From: Saccharopolyspora erythraea
Lineage (GTDB): Bacteria; Actinomycetota; Actinomycetes; Mycobacteriales; Pseudonocardiaceae
Direction: 5' to 3'
Assembly: GCF_018141105.1 (NCBI RefSeq)
Contig: NZ_CP054839.1
Coordinates: forward strand, 6,575,411-6,639,410
DNA length: 64,000 bases
In this document: positions 1 through 13,475 of the stretch, piece by piece
Position numbering within the stretch: the first letter of the stretch is position 1
Layout of the letters: every line of letters begins with the position of its first letter
The notes under the pieces: generated by a model
Database searches by the model: none
What the model was told of the DNA's origin: nothing
The model's input: only the letters and a program-made list of their open reading frames with translations
Made by a program: the position numbers and the translations under genes

Positions 1-2945
<2,945 letters not shown>

Positions 2946-2947
2946 CA

Positions 2948-3475
2948 TCAATCAACTTGAAGTCCCGGTGGGGCCTCCTCCGCGTTACGTGGAGACTTCA
3001 AAGTCTCCGCCATCGCCATGAACCGCTCGGCCAGATCAAGCCCGGTCAACGGCTCCCGCGCGATGACCATCACCGTGTCATCACCCGCGATCGAACCCAC
3101 GACCTCCACCAGCGCCGAACGATCGATCGCACTCGCCAAGAACTGCGCCGCACCCGGCGGAGTCCGCAACACCGTCAGATTGCCGGAACCGTCGGCGCTC
3201 ACCAACAGCTCGCCCAGCAACCGGCTCAACCGCGACGTCCCGCCCTGCACACCACGCACCGGACTGCCGTCTTCCGGGATCACATACACCGCCGCGCCGC
3301 CATCCGGGCCCCGCAGCTTCACCGCACCCAACTCGTCGAGATCCCGCGACAACGTCGCCTGCGTCACCTCGATCCCGTCACCGGCCAGCAGCTTGGCCAG
3401 CTCCGTCTGGCTGCGGATCGCCTTGGAGGAGACCAGTTCCAGGATGCGGGCCTGCCGCGCCACCCTCGTCGTCAC
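2948..3475 (-). CDS. argR: arginine repressor ArgR
   Basis: Hexameric DNA-binding repressor that uses arginine as corepressor. The 175-residue product has the N-terminal winged helix with SQTELAKLL and the signature [11 protein letters not shown], then the C-terminal oligomerisation and arginine-binding domain ending in [10 protein letters not shown]. The start is GTG at 3475: it has a GAGGAG at the right distance and overlaps the upstream gene stop as GTGA. In many actinobacteria argR sits after argCJBDF; here it lies directly upstream of argC and behind a membrane Nudix gene. A second argR copy outside the window cannot be excluded. Confidence 0.93.
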   Translation of the reverse strand: MTTRVARQARILELVSSKAIRSQTELAKLLAGDGIEVTQATLSRDLDELGAVKLRGPDGGAAVYVIPEDGSPVRGVQGGTSRLSRLLGELLVSADGSGNLTVLRTPPGAAQFLASAIDRSALVEVVGSIAGDDTVMVIAREPLTGLDLAERFMAMAETLKSPRNAEEAPPGLQVD

Positions 3476-4746
3476 GATCGTCGCTCCTCGGCCGTCGCCT
3501 CGCCGGCTTCGACGAGCGCCGCGGCGCGCAGCGCCAGCAGCAGGGGTAGCGATCCGACATCGCGGATCTTGTCCGGGAGGCCGTCCGCGGTCAGGATCGC
3601 GGTGCCCGCCCGCAGCTCCGCTCCCAGCGCGGCGAGGTCGATCCCGACCGCGTCCACGCCCTCGCTGTAGAGCAGCTCCGCTCCCTTCGCCCGGGTGCCG
3701 CGGACCTCGGCGCTGGAGACCGACAGCCTGGTCACCCCGAAGAACTCCGGTTTCGCGCCGCGCTCCATCCAGCGCGCGAACCCGGTCAGCTCGGTGCCTG
3801 CGAGGGCTTCGGCCGGCAGACCGGTCTCCTCGCACAGCTCCCGCTCCATGCCTGCCCGCAGGGCGTCGCGCAGCGCCCCGTGCGCCGCCCCGCCGGGCCC
3901 CTTGAGGTCGCGGGGCTCCAGCGAGCCGCTGCCCGAGGGTGCCAGCAGCATCGGGCTTGCGGCGTTGCGGTCGGACTGCAGCACCAGCAGGACGTGGCCG
4001 TCGGTGGTCAGCGCGAGGGTGGAGATCCCGACGACGTCGGCCAGCTCGCCCGCGGCCAGCGTGCGCAGCCTGCCCGAGGCGTCGGTCAGCAGCCGGGTGC
4101 GCGGGTCGAACTCCTCGCCGGTGTCTCGCCTGGTGATGCGCATCGCGCACAGCTCGTTGGAGCACTGGACGTCGAAGAACCTCGCGCGGTGCAGGCGGAT
4201 CGGCGTCGGCACGTCGTCCGCACCCGGAAGCGGGTCGGACCGCATGCCCACCACCGCACCGTTGAACAGCAGCCTGCCGCGGGCCCGAATCGGCAACACG
4301 TGCGGTGCGGTCGCGCGCAGGATCGGTGGCAGCGCGTAGGGCTGCTCGTCGACCACGGCGGCGAACGAGCGCTCGCGCAGTGCCCGGTCGATCTCGTCGC
4401 TGACCAGCGCGGTGCCGCGATTGGCGAAGTGCAGGTACCGGGAGGCCGGGTAAGCCGCGGGCGCTGGGATCTGCTGGTGCGGGAACGGCGAGGCGATCGA
4501 GGAGAACTCGTAGGCCGACCACCGGCTGCGGAGCTGGCGCAGGTCGCGCACGAACGTGACGATGCCGAGCACCAGCGCGAGCAGCGACAGCACGATCCCG
4601 ACCGCGCTGGGCAGGATGGTGATCGCGCCGAGCAGCACGCCGAGCGCGGAGACGACCACCGGCCACTCGCGGGCGGCGAGGAACCACGTGTAGTCGGCCC
4701 GGGACCTCGCCCGCCGGATCAGCTTACGCAACCCCACCGCCCCCAA
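3472..4746 (-). CDS. membrane-anchored Nudix-like protein coupled to argR
   Basis: A 424-residue protein. Two hydrophobic segments near residues 28-70 ([16 protein letters not shown] and [18 protein letters not shown]) form a probable hairpin anchor. An unrecognised middle region of about 170 residues follows, then a C-terminal Nudix-like domain (about 230-400). The catalytic half of the Nudix box, RELCEETGL, is intact, but the leading Gly and Glu of the Gx5Ex7 part are Ala and Asp, so activity is uncertain. It starts at TTG 4746, or at GTG 4737. The stop overlaps the argR GTG, tying its expression to the repressor. The substrate is unknown. Confidence 0.75.
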   Translation of the reverse strand: MGAVGLRKLIRRARSRADYTWFLAAREWPVVVSALGVLLGAITILPSAVGIVLSLLALVLGIVTFVRDLRQLRSRWSAYEFSSIASPFPHQQIPAPAAYPASRYLHFANRGTALVSDEIDRALRERSFAAVVDEQPYALPPILRATAPHVLPIRARGRLLFNGAVVGMRSDPLPGADDVPTPIRLHRARFFDVQCSNELCAMRITRRDTGEEFDPRTRLLTDASGRLRTLAAGELADVVGISTLALTTDGHVLLVLQSDRNAASPMLLAPSGSGSLEPRDLKGPGGAAHGALRDALRAGMERELCEETGLPAEALAGTELTGFARWMERGAKPEFFGVTRLSVSSAEVRGTRAKGAELLYSEGVDAVGIDLAALGAELRAGTAILTADGLPDKIRDVGSLPLLLALRAAALVEAGEATAEERRS

Positions 4747-4897
4747 GATCGTTCTCGGACCTCGCCAAGATTACGGCAGCGGTGCGTCGCGGCGGCCCCT
4801 TCCGGGCGAACTCCGATCGCGGGACCCGCGGACTGAATCCACCACCCGGCGCACTCGCGCCGCCGGTCATGGGCCGATCGGGCGCTGGTCGGCGTCG

Positions 4898-4913
4898 CAG
4901 GTCTGGACCACCA
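4898..4913. promoter_or_regulatory. weak DasR-like site upstream of the secreted glycosidase
   Basis: The core AGGTCTGGACCA matches 10 of 12 positions of the DasR consensus TGGTCTAGACCA. It ends about 30 bases before the ATG at 4944. Alone it is weak, because a two-mismatch match is expected a few times by chance in 64 kb. It is listed because similar sites precede two other sugar loci here. Confidence 0.3.
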
Positions 4914-4943
4914 TCACCGGCAGCCGCGAGATGGGGAGGCCGC

Positions 4944-6251
4944 ATGCGCATCAACCGACGCACGTTGCTCGGAGCGGCGGCGACCGCGAGCACGCTCGCC
5001 TTGGCTCCGGGCACCGCGAACGCCGCGGGCGCTACCCGGCGGCGCGTGCGGCTCGGCGTGAACTACACGCCGTCGACGCGCTGGTTCCACATCTGGGAGG
5101 ACTTCCGCGCCGACGACCTGCGCCGCGACCTCGACGACATCGCCGCGCTGGGCCTGGACCACATCCGGCTGCTCCTGCTGTGGCCGGCGTTCCAGCCGGA
5201 GCCGAACCTGGTCAGCGGCCACCAGCTCGACCTGCTGGCCCGGTTCCTCGACCTGGCCGACGACGCCGGGCTCGACGTCGAGGTGACGGTCTTCAACGGC
5301 CACATCTCGGCGCGCTACTGGACGCCGAACTGGTTGCAGACCGAGCCCAAGCCTGCCAACTGGTTCACCGACCCGGCCGCCATCGCGGCTCAGCAGCGGC
5401 TGTTGCGGGCGCTCGCCGAGCGGATCGGCGGGCACCGGCGGTTCCTCGGGTTCGACCTCTCCAACGAGGTCTACTACTACTGGGACAACTACGCGGGCCT
5501 GGAGGTCTCCCCCGCCGAGGCCGACGCGTGGCTGGACGCGCTGTCGCGGGTGAGCCAGCAGGTCGCTCCCGGCCGGATCAACACCAAGGGCTGCGACTCC
5601 GCGCCGTGGGACGCGCGCGGCACCAAGCTGTTCGGCCGTCATGCGCTGGCGTCGGCAGGTTCGGTGACCTCGATCCACCCGTGGACCTCGTTCAGGGGCG
5701 TGCTGAAGACGGATCCGCTGGGGCCGCTGGCCACCCACAACGCCGAGCGGCTGGTGCAGGTGATGCAGGCCTACAGCCCGGTGGTCGACCGCCCCGTGTG
5801 GGTGGAGGAGGACGGCGCCGCGCCGTCGATCCACTTCAGCGACCGGACGCGGCCGCTGCTCGGCGAGTGGATCAGGCGGTCGGTGCGCAACGTCGCGAGC
5901 TGCGACCACGTCTTCGGCTTCACCTGGTGGTGCTCGCACGACGTCTCCGAGGCGCTGGTGCCCGCGCTCAACCCGCTGGAGTACGACCTGGGCCTCTACA
6001 CCAACGACCGCCGCCTGAAACCGGCCGGGGCGGCGCTGCGGGAGCTGGCAGCCGAGTTCGACCGCAACCCACCTGAGGTGCGGCCGCGGCACACCGGCAT
6101 CATCGTCGCCGATGACGATCCGGGACAGGGCAGCGACCTCTTCTTCGAACTGGCCGCGGACGGTGTGCGGGCCGCGTTCGTCCTCGCAGGCCGCGCAGGC
6201 GACGAGGAGCACCTGCGGCAGCGCGGGATCACCGAGCTCGTGCGCCCCTGA
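4944..6251 (+). CDS. Tat-exported GH5-like glycoside hydrolase
   Basis: A 435-residue protein starting MRINRRTLLGAAA, a twin-arginine signal with cleavage probably after ANAAG (about residue 29). The start ATG 4944 has GGGGAGG just upstream. The mature part is a TIM-barrel glycosidase: it opens with GVNYTPSTRW, carries the likely acid/base Glu175 in FDLSNEV after a strand, and the likely nucleophile in VWVEEDG (Glu288 or 289), an arrangement typical of clan GH-A. Substrate not predictable. It is divergent from the Nudix-argR operon, and a DasR-like palindrome lies 30 bases upstream. Confidence 0.82.
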   Translation: MRINRRTLLGAAATASTLALAPGTANAAGATRRRVRLGVNYTPSTRWFHIWEDFRADDLRRDLDDIAALGLDHIRLLLLWPAFQPEPNLVSGHQLDLLARFLDLADDAGLDVEVTVFNGHISARYWTPNWLQTEPKPANWFTDPAAIAAQQRLLRALAERIGGHRRFLGFDLSNEVYYYWDNYAGLEVSPAEADAWLDALSRVSQQVAPGRINTKGCDSAPWDARGTKLFGRHALASAGSVTSIHPWTSFRGVLKTDPLGPLATHNAERLVQVMQAYSPVVDRPVWVEEDGAAPSIHFSDRTRPLLGEWIRRSVRNVASCDHVFGFTWWCSHDVSEALVPALNPLEYDLGLYTNDRRLKPAGAALRELAAEFDRNPPEVRPRHTGIIVADDDPGQGSDLFFELAADGVRAAFVLAGRAGDEEHLRQRGITELVRP

Positions 6252-6281
6252 CCTCGCGGGACCCGCGGGCGGGTTGGTTCA

Positions 6282-6932
6282 ATGTCGATCATGAACGCGA
6301 TGCTGGCCGGGCGGCGGGTTCGGCTGCGCCGCGTCCAGCACGCGGACCGGCCGACCCTGATCCGCTTCGACCAGGACGCCGCGCGGTTCCCCTCGGTGGA
6401 CGGCTACCGGCACTGGGCGGCGCACCGGGCGAACCCGACCGCCGCGGGCGACGACCCGCGCCTGGCCATCGAGACCCGCGCCGGCGGCGTGCTCGTCGGC
6501 TCGGTGTGCGCGACGCGGATCGCACCGGGCTCGGACCGGTTCGGCTACGGCGTGGGCATCGGGCCGCGGTACCGGCGCCAGGGCTACGCCGAGGACGCCA
6601 TCGGCGTGCTGCTGGACTTCATGTTCAACCAGCTCGGATACCGCCGCTGCGAGGTCGGGATATACGGCTGCAACCACGCCTCGCTCGCCCTGCACCGCAA
6701 GCTCGGGTTCGGCGAGGAGGGGCGGGTGCGCGACCCGGAGTACCTGTGCGGGCAGGCCAAGCACCTGGTGCTGATGGGCATCACCGCCGACGAGTTCGCC
6801 CAGCGGTTCGCCTACTCGCGGCTTTCGTACCCCGCATCACCGCAGCGACCGGCCGGGGCGGGCGCGCCCGCCGGACCTGCGCTGTCGACCCACCTGGACG
6901 GGCCGGGCGAGCCGAACGGCCCCGTCGCGTAG
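6282..6932 (+). CDS. GNAT-family N-acetyltransferase
   Basis: A 216-residue cytosolic acetyltransferase of the RimJ/RimL type. The acetyl-CoA pyrophosphate loop is GIGPRYRRQGYAEDA (about 91-105), followed by NHASLALHRKLGFGEEG, the conserved beta5/alpha4 segment. The last 40 residues are Pro/Ala/Gly-rich and probably disordered. Start may be ATG 6282 or ATG 6291; neither has a clear ribosome site. It follows the glycosidase by 30 bases and could be cotranscribed. Substrate unknown. Confidence 0.85.
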   Translation: MSIMNAMLAGRRVRLRRVQHADRPTLIRFDQDAARFPSVDGYRHWAAHRANPTAAGDDPRLAIETRAGGVLVGSVCATRIAPGSDRFGYGVGIGPRYRRQGYAEDAIGVLLDFMFNQLGYRRCEVGIYGCNHASLALHRKLGFGEEGRVRDPEYLCGQAKHLVLMGITADEFAQRFAYSRLSYPASPQRPAGAGAPAGPALSTHLDGPGEPNGPVA

Positions 6933-6953
6933 GACGGCCGACCGCCCGAGTCG

Positions 6954-7706
6954 TCAACCGTAAAGCTCCGCCAGCGTCGGCCCGCTCGGTTCACCCTCGA
7001 TCTCGGTGACGACGAGCCCGTCGGAGGCGGCCTGTTCCCCGACCAGGTGCACCGCGTCCGCCTGATCGACGTCGGCGCAGCGCACCAGGTGGCCGTCGAC
7101 CACCAGCGGCGAGCGGTTGAGGTGGATCGGGATTCCCGTGCGCAGGGCCTCCGGACGCGCGGTGTAGGCGAGCACGGACTCCAGCACGCGGCCGTCGTCG
7201 AGCCGCACCGGCGCGTGCACCTCGCAGAGCCGGTAGCGCTGGCCGCGCCCCTCGCACTCGTCGAGGACCGCCCGCTGGTCCGGGGTCACCAGCCACACCG
7301 CGTGCCGTTCGACCACGCCGGGCATCCCGGCCAGCACCGCGGGCCGCTGGCCGTCGCGGGCCCGCACCCCCGCCGACCACACCGCGACGATCCCGTGGCA
7401 CCGCGCGCCTATCACCACGACCGGTCCGCGCAGGCCGAGCCGGTCGCGCAGCCAGCTGATCTTCGAGGGGTTGACGTTGGAGCCGTAAGCCAGCACCGGT
7501 AGCCGTTCGCCGAGCGGCGCGACCCCGTGCTCGGCCAGCTCCTCGTCGAGGTCCCGGCCCGCGATCGTCCACCTCGACGGGGCGTCCTCGGAGGGCTCGA
7601 CGTGGTAGCCGGAACGTCCGATGTGGACGAAGGAGCCGTCGGGCCGCGTGCCGGGGTAGGGGTCGGCCGGGTAGTCGTCGTCGATGAAGTCGGGGGGCAT
7701 CGGCAC
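6954..7706 (-). CDS. gamma-glutamylcyclotransferase-fold protein
   Basis: A 250-residue cytosolic protein. LPVLAYGSNVNPSKI (about 69-83) matches the YGSN signature of the GGCT/AIG2-like fold; DECEGRGQRYRL further on may supply an acidic catalytic residue. The first 60 residues are an acidic extension with HIGRSGYHVEP. The start is GTG 7706, preceded by GGAAGGA; an in-frame ATG lies two codons later. Convergent with the GNAT gene. Hydrolysis or cyclisation of gamma-glutamyl compounds is only a family inference. Confidence 0.6.
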   Translation of the reverse strand: MPMPPDFIDDDYPADPYPGTRPDGSFVHIGRSGYHVEPSEDAPSRWTIAGRDLDEELAEHGVAPLGERLPVLAYGSNVNPSKISWLRDRLGLRGPVVVIGARCHGIVAVWSAGVRARDGQRPAVLAGMPGVVERHAVWLVTPDQRAVLDECEGRGQRYRLCEVHAPVRLDDGRVLESVLAYTARPEALRTGIPIHLNRSPLVVDGHLVRCADVDQADAVHLVGEQAASDGLVVTEIEGEPSGPTLAELYG

Positions 7707-7778
7707 CGATCCTTCCCCGCCCGCACCGCACGGGCAACCTCGGCGGGGCGCCGCCGAGGTCGCCCGTCGAAGGTCCGG

Positions 7779-8495
7779 TCAGACGCCGGCGACCGAGCGG
7801 ATCCAGTCGCGGAAGGCGCCGACGTGGGTGTACTGGCAGGTCTTGTCGGTGCCGGTGGACAGCACGCCGACCTGGGTGCCGTTCCCGGCGAACATCGGCC
7901 CGCCCGAGTCACCGACGCCGCAGACCCCGTTGATGGCGGTGCCGTCGACCGCCTTCCCGCCGTAGGCGTCCTTCGCCGCGACGTCGGTGACCCGCAGCTT
8001 CGCGTTCTTCAGCAGCGGCGACTGCTCCTCCTGCTCGGTCTGGCCCCAGCCGTGGATGGTCACCTCGTCGCCTTCGGCGACGTCGTCGAGCGTGCCGAGC
8101 CGCACCGTCTCGGCCTGCACCGGGCTGCTCAGCTGCAGCAGCGCGAGGTCCGCGGCGTCGTGGAGCCGCACACCGCCGGCCGCGACGTCGACGTACTGCC
8201 CCTTGGCGTGCTCGACGTCGCCGATCCGGAAGCCCCACTGGTGCTGGTCCTGGATGCAGTGCCGCGCGGTGAGGATCCACTCCGGGGAGATCACCGACGC
8301 CGTGCAGTGGCCGTCCTTGCCGTCCTGGTAGAGCCGAGCCGCCCACGGGGCGGACTCGGTGAACTCGCCGTCGACGATCATCGGTGCGGAGGCCGATGCC
8401 GTCGGCGCGGGCGGCAGCCCCGAGCCCAACAGCGACACCGCCCCCAGCAGCAACCCGGCACCCGCCAGCAACCCCAACGCACGACGCCCGCTCAT
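7779..8495 (-). CDS. secreted trypsin-like serine protease (family S1)
   Basis: A 238-residue exported protease. The signal peptide has an RR start, a Leu/Ala/Gly core and a processing region ASASA near residue 36. The complete triad is visible: His79 in LTARHC, Asp116 in DAADLALL, Ser197 in GDSGGP. Cys64/Cys80 and a C-terminal pair around Cys192 probably form disulfides. There is no long propeptide, so it may be active on export. It lies 73 bases upstream of the GGCT-fold gene on the same strand. Its promoter should be in 8496-8720. Confidence 0.9.
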   Translation of the reverse strand: MSGRRALGLLAGAGLLLGAVSLLGSGLPPAPTASASAPMIVDGEFTESAPWAARLYQDGKDGHCTASVISPEWILTARHCIQDQHQWGFRIGDVEHAKGQYVDVAAGGVRLHDAADLALLQLSSPVQAETVRLGTLDDVAEGDEVTIHGWGQTEQEEQSPLLKNAKLRVTDVAAKDAYGGKAVDGTAINGVCGVGDSGGPMFAGNGTQVGVLSTGTDKTCQYTHVGAFRDWIRSVAGV

Positions 8496-8725
8496 CGGTC
8501 TCCTTCCGCAGCGGCGATCTCCTGGGGCAGAACCTATGGGGCGGGCGAACCGGGCAGCACCGGCGAAAGTGGGCGCGGGGCAACGACTTCTCGTCGCTTC
8601 CGGGCGAGCGGATCAGTACGAAGGTCCGGTGGCGGGGCCTCAGGCCGGACGTGCTCGGCCGCCGGAGCGTGTCGCTGCCCGCAGTGGCGCTGGCGGCTCC
8701 CCGGCTGTCCGCCACCGGAAAGCAG
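8496..8725. other. intergenic region upstream of the protease
   Basis: Open frames exist on both strands but have no family resemblance and follow GC-rich codon shadowing. It must hold the protease promoter; I could not assign -10/-35 boxes with confidence. Confidence 0.4.
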
Positions 8726-8762
8726 GAAGCCGCCCGTGCACGAGTCGTGCACGGGCGGCTTC
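8726..8762 (-). terminator. terminator of pheST, 18-bp perfect hairpin
   Basis: Two perfect 18-base arms (GAAGCCGCCCGTGCACGA and its complement) flank a single G; it begins 11 bases after the pheT stop. There is no T tract, as is common for actinobacterial terminators. The symmetry could stop transcription from both sides. Confidence 0.85.
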
Positions 8763-8773
8763 GGCGATGGGGA

Positions 8774-11266
8774 TCAGGCGCGCAGCGTCGCGCCGAAGCG
8801 CTTCTCGGCCGCGGCGACCGCCGCGTCCCGCCCCTCGGTCGCCTCGTCCTGCTTGAGGGTGCGGTCCGGCGCGCGGAAGCGCAGCGCGATGGCCAGCGAC
8901 TTCTTGCCGGCCTCCAGCTGCTCGCCGGAGTAGACGTCGAACAGCCTGACGTCCTCCACCAGTTCTCCCGCGCCCTTGCGGACGGTCTCCACGAGCTCGG
9001 CCGACGGCACCGACGCGTCCACGACCAGCGCGATGTCCAGCAGCACCGGCGGGTAGGCCGAGACCACCGGCGCGGGCCGGTCGTCGGTCAGCGGCAGCGC
9101 GTCGAGGTCCAGCTCCATCGCGCAGGTGCGCTTGGGCAGGCCCAGCGCCTCGACGACCTTCGGGTGCAGCTCACCGGCGTGCCCGACGACGGTGCCGCCG
9201 ACCGCGAGCTGCGCGCAGCGGCCCGGGTGCCACGGAGCGAGGTCGCCCGCGGTGATCGTCAGCTCCACGCCTGCCGCGGCGGCGACCCGGCGGGCGGCCT
9301 CGACCGCGTCGGCCCAGCTCACCTCGCGGCCCTTGCCCCACCAGCCCGCGTGTTCGCGCTGGCCTGCCAGCACCACGCCGACGTGCGTCGGCTGCGCGGG
9401 CAGCGCGGCGTGCAGCGCCTCGATCTCGTCGTCACCGGGACGCTGCGACACGCCGACCTGCGGCACCGGCGGCTGCTCGGCGGCGGGCTGCACGACCTGC
9501 CCGACGTGGAACAGCGCGAGGTCGCGGCGACCGCGGGCGACGTTGCGCTTCAGGGCGTCGATCAGCCCGGTCAGCACCGTCGTGCTCAGCTCCGGGCGGT
9601 CGCTCTCCAGCGCGTTGAGCAGCGACAGCGTCCGCCTGCGCGGGTCGTCGGCGCCGATGCCCAGCCCGTCGAGGACCTCGGGCCCGGTGAACGGGAACGG
9701 CAGCACCTCGACGTAGCCCTCGTGGGCCAGCGTCCGCGACACCGCGCGGTGCCTGCGCTGCGCAGGGGTCAGGCCGCGCCCGGGCGGCGCGGCGGGCAGC
9801 ACCGACGGGATCGTGTGGTACCCCTCCAGCCGCAGCACCTCCTCCACCAGGTCGGCGGGCTGGACCAGGTCCGGCCGCCAGCTCGGCGGGGTCGCGGTGA
9901 CCAGGCCGACGCCCTCGTCGGAGGTGCTGACCTCGATGCGGCAGCCGATCTGGGTGAGCCGGCGCGCGGTGACGCCGCGCTCGTAGTTCACCCCGGCGAT
10001 GCGGTCGGGCAGCGCCAGCGGCATCGTCACCGGCGCGGGCGCCTTCGGCTCACCGACGTCGGTGCGGCCCTGGGCGATGGTGCCCTCGCCGTAGCGGACC
10101 AGCAGCTGCGCGGCCAGCTCGGTGGCCACCGGCGCGACCGCAGGGTCGACCGAACGCTCGAACCGCTTGCCCGCCTCGCTGGGCAGCTTGTGCCTGCGGA
10201 TGGTGCGGGCGATGCTGGCGGGGTCCCAGTTCGCCGCCTCCAGCAGCACGTCGTGGGTTTCGGAGCCGATCTCGGTGCTGGCACCGCCCATGACCCCGGC
10301 CAGCGACACCGGGCCCCTGTCGTCGCAGATCACGACGTCGTCGGGGTCGAGCTCGCGCTCCACGTCGTCGAGCGTGGTCAGCTTCTCGCCCGCCTTCGCC
10401 CGGCGCACGACGATGTCGCCGGCGAGCTTGGTGGCGTCCCAGGCGTGCAGCGGCTGGCCGAGCTCCAGCATCACGTAGTTGGTGATGTCCACCGACAGCG
10501 AGATCGAGCGGATGCCCGCCAGCGCCAGCCTGCGCCGCATCCACCACGGCGTCGGCGCGGTCGGGTCCACCCCGGTGACCCGGCGGAAGACGAACCGGCT
10601 GCACGCGCTCGGATCGGCGATCTCCACCGACCGCGACGGCTTCTCGTCGGCCGGGACCGGCAGCGTGCCCGGGTCGCCGAAGGGCACCTCCAGCGCGTTG
10701 GACAGCTCGCGCGCCAGGCCGCGCACCGAGAAGCAGTAGCCGCGGTCGGGGGTGATCGCCAGCTCGATCACGGCGTCGTCGAGGCCGACCAGCGCGACGG
10801 CGTCGTCACCGGGGTCGGCCGAGCCCGACGGCAGCACCAGGATGCCGTCGTGGTCCTCGCCGATGCCCAGCTCCTTGGCCGAGCAGATCATGCCCCGGCT
10901 CATCCGGCCGTAGGTCTTGCGCTCGCCGATCTCGAAGCCGCCGGGGAGCACGGTGCCGGGCAGCGCGACGACGACCAGGTCGCCCTCGCGGAAGTTGGTG
11001 GCACCGCAGATGATCTCCTGCGTGCGCTTCTCGCCCGACTCGTCCTCGCCGACCTCGACCTGGCAGTGCCGGATCGGCTTCTTGAAGTCGGTGAGCTCCT
11101 CGATCTCGGCGACGCGGCCGACGACCAGCGGCCCGCGCACCGACGACAGGTGCGTGACCTCCTCCACCTCGAGCCCGATCCGCACGAACGCTTCGGCCAG
11201 CGCCTCCGCGGTCGTCTCCTCGGGCAGCTCCAGGTGTTCGGCCAACCAGGAAACCGGGATCCGCAC
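8774..11266 (-). CDS. pheT: phenylalanyl-tRNA synthetase beta subunit
   Basis: Large subunit of the (alpha-beta)2 synthetase that charges tRNA-Phe. The 830 residues show the full bacterial order: N-terminal core MRIPVSWL, EMAP-type tRNA-binding domain (about 40-150), B3/4 editing region, B5 domain, the catalytic-like core, and the C-terminal anticodon-binding FDX-ACB domain ending RAPDRTLKQDE. Start GTG 11266, 36 bases after the pheS stop, so it is in one operon with pheS. Confidence 0.96.
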   Translation of the reverse strand: MRIPVSWLAEHLELPEETTAEALAEAFVRIGLEVEEVTHLSSVRGPLVVGRVAEIEELTDFKKPIRHCQVEVGEDESGEKRTQEIICGATNFREGDLVVVALPGTVLPGGFEIGERKTYGRMSRGMICSAKELGIGEDHDGILVLPSGSADPGDDAVALVGLDDAVIELAITPDRGYCFSVRGLARELSNALEVPFGDPGTLPVPADEKPSRSVEIADPSACSRFVFRRVTGVDPTAPTPWWMRRRLALAGIRSISLSVDITNYVMLELGQPLHAWDATKLAGDIVVRRAKAGEKLTTLDDVERELDPDDVVICDDRGPVSLAGVMGGASTEIGSETHDVLLEAANWDPASIARTIRRHKLPSEAGKRFERSVDPAVAPVATELAAQLLVRYGEGTIAQGRTDVGEPKAPAPVTMPLALPDRIAGVNYERGVTARRLTQIGCRIEVSTSDEGVGLVTATPPSWRPDLVQPADLVEEVLRLEGYHTIPSVLPAAPPGRGLTPAQRRHRAVSRTLAHEGYVEVLPFPFTGPEVLDGLGIGADDPRRRTLSLLNALESDRPELSTTVLTGLIDALKRNVARGRRDLALFHVGQVVQPAAEQPPVPQVGVSQRPGDDEIEALHAALPAQPTHVGVVLAGQREHAGWWGKGREVSWADAVEAARRVAAAAGVELTITAGDLAPWHPGRCAQLAVGGTVVGHAGELHPKVVEALGLPKRTCAMELDLDALPLTDDRPAPVVSAYPPVLLDIALVVDASVPSAELVETVRKGAGELVEDVRLFDVYSGEQLEAGKKSLAIALRFRAPDRTLKQDEATEGRDAAVAAAEKRFGATLRA

Positions 11267-11302
11267 TTGGTCAGGCCCTTCTCTCGTTGCAGTGCTGACA
11301 GG

Positions 11303-12487
<1,185 letters not shown>

Positions 12488-12621
12488 CTATGCGACCGTC
12501 CCAACGGGATTACGCGGAGATCCGCCCTCCGGCGGTACCGCCGCTGGTCGCGGGCGGTGCGGCGGGACCTCGGCAGGTGTGCCGCCGGGCGGTCCGGCAG
12601 GCGGGCGGCGGCGTCGGCCGA

Positions 12622-13428
12622 TCAGCCCGCGCGGTGCTGGGCGCGGGCCGAGGCGTACAGGCAGACGGCGGCGGCGGTCGCCAGGTTCAGGCTCTCGGCG
12701 CGGCCGTAGAGGGGCACCCGCAGGGTGCCGTCGAGCTCGGCGGTGACGTGGCCGGGCAGGCCGTGGGCCTCGCTTCCGAACACCCACGCCGTCGGTGCGG
12801 CCAGCGCACCGCTGCGGTCCGCGGAGTCCAGGTCGTCGGTGGCGTAGCCGTCGGCGCCCACCAGCCGCAGGCCCGCCTCACGGCACGCGGCGAACACCGC
12901 GCTCACGTCGCGCTCGCGGGCCACCGGGAGGTGGAACAGGCTGCCGGTGGAGGCGCGGACCGCCTTGCCGTTGAAGGCGTCCACGGTGTCACCGGCGAAC
13001 AGCACCGCGCCCGCTCCGGCCGCGTCGGCCACCCGCACGACGGTGCCCGCGTTGCCCGGGTCGGAGATCCCGACCAGCACCGCGACCAGCGCGGGACGCG
13101 CCGCGAGCGCGTCGGCGAGCGCGGTGGCGGGCACGTCGCAGACGGCCACGAGCCCCTGCGGGGTCACCGTCTCCGACAGCGAGGCTGCCGCGCGTTCGGT
13201 GACCAGGCGCACCGGGATCGAGGCCGCCCGTGCCCGGTCCAGCAGCTCGTCGTGGCGCGGGTCATCGGTGACGAACACCTCGCGGACCGCGGTGGCGCCC
13301 TCGGCGTGGGCCGCCAGCGCCTCGCGCACGGCCTGGGCGCCCTCGACGAGGAAGGCGCCCGCCTTCTCCCGGCCCGCGCGGCGGGTGAGCTTGCGAGCGA
13401 CGACGACCCGGGAGGAACGCTCCGTCAG
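12622..13428 (-). CDS. SpoU/TrmH-family rRNA 2'-O-methyltransferase
   Basis: SAM-dependent ribose methyltransferase, probably acting on 23S rRNA, in the position of the actinobacterial tsnR-like gene after rplT. The conserved N-terminus is LTERSSRVVVARKL. The SPOUT knot motifs follow: LVGISDPGNAGTVVRVADA, WVFGSEAHGLPG, and VPLYGRAESLNLATAAAVCLY. No ATG, GTG or TTG occurs in frame between the rplT stop and this N-terminus. The best start is CTG at 13428 (268 residues), in the loop of a large hairpin. Nothing else is odd; the length is normal. Confidence 0.85.
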   Translation of the reverse strand: MTERSSRVVVARKLTRRAGREKAGAFLVEGAQAVREALAAHAEGATAVREVFVTDDPRHDELLDRARAASIPVRLVTERAAASLSETVTPQGLVAVCDVPATALADALAARPALVAVLVGISDPGNAGTVVRVADAAGAGAVLFAGDTVDAFNGKAVRASTGSLFHLPVARERDVSAVFAACREAGLRLVGADGYATDDLDSADRSGALAAPTAWVFGSEAHGLPGHVTAELDGTLRVPLYGRAESLNLATAAAVCLYASARAQHRAG

Positions 13429-13448
13429 CGGAGCGTCCGTCCCGGGTC
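13405..13448 (-). promoter_or_regulatory. nested 44-base hairpin after rplT, over the methyltransferase start
   Basis: Outer arms GACCCGGG/CCCGGGTC (8 bp) and inner arms ACGCTCCG/CGGAGCGT (8 bp) flank a tetraloop; a 4x4 interior loop between them has two more pairs. It begins 28 bases after the rplT stop. It could end the infC-rpmI-rplT transcript or, since the likely CTG start of the next gene is in its loop, control translation. Confidence 0.7.
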
Positions 13449-13475
13449 GTGAAGCCGAATGCGCGCCCTGGGCGA

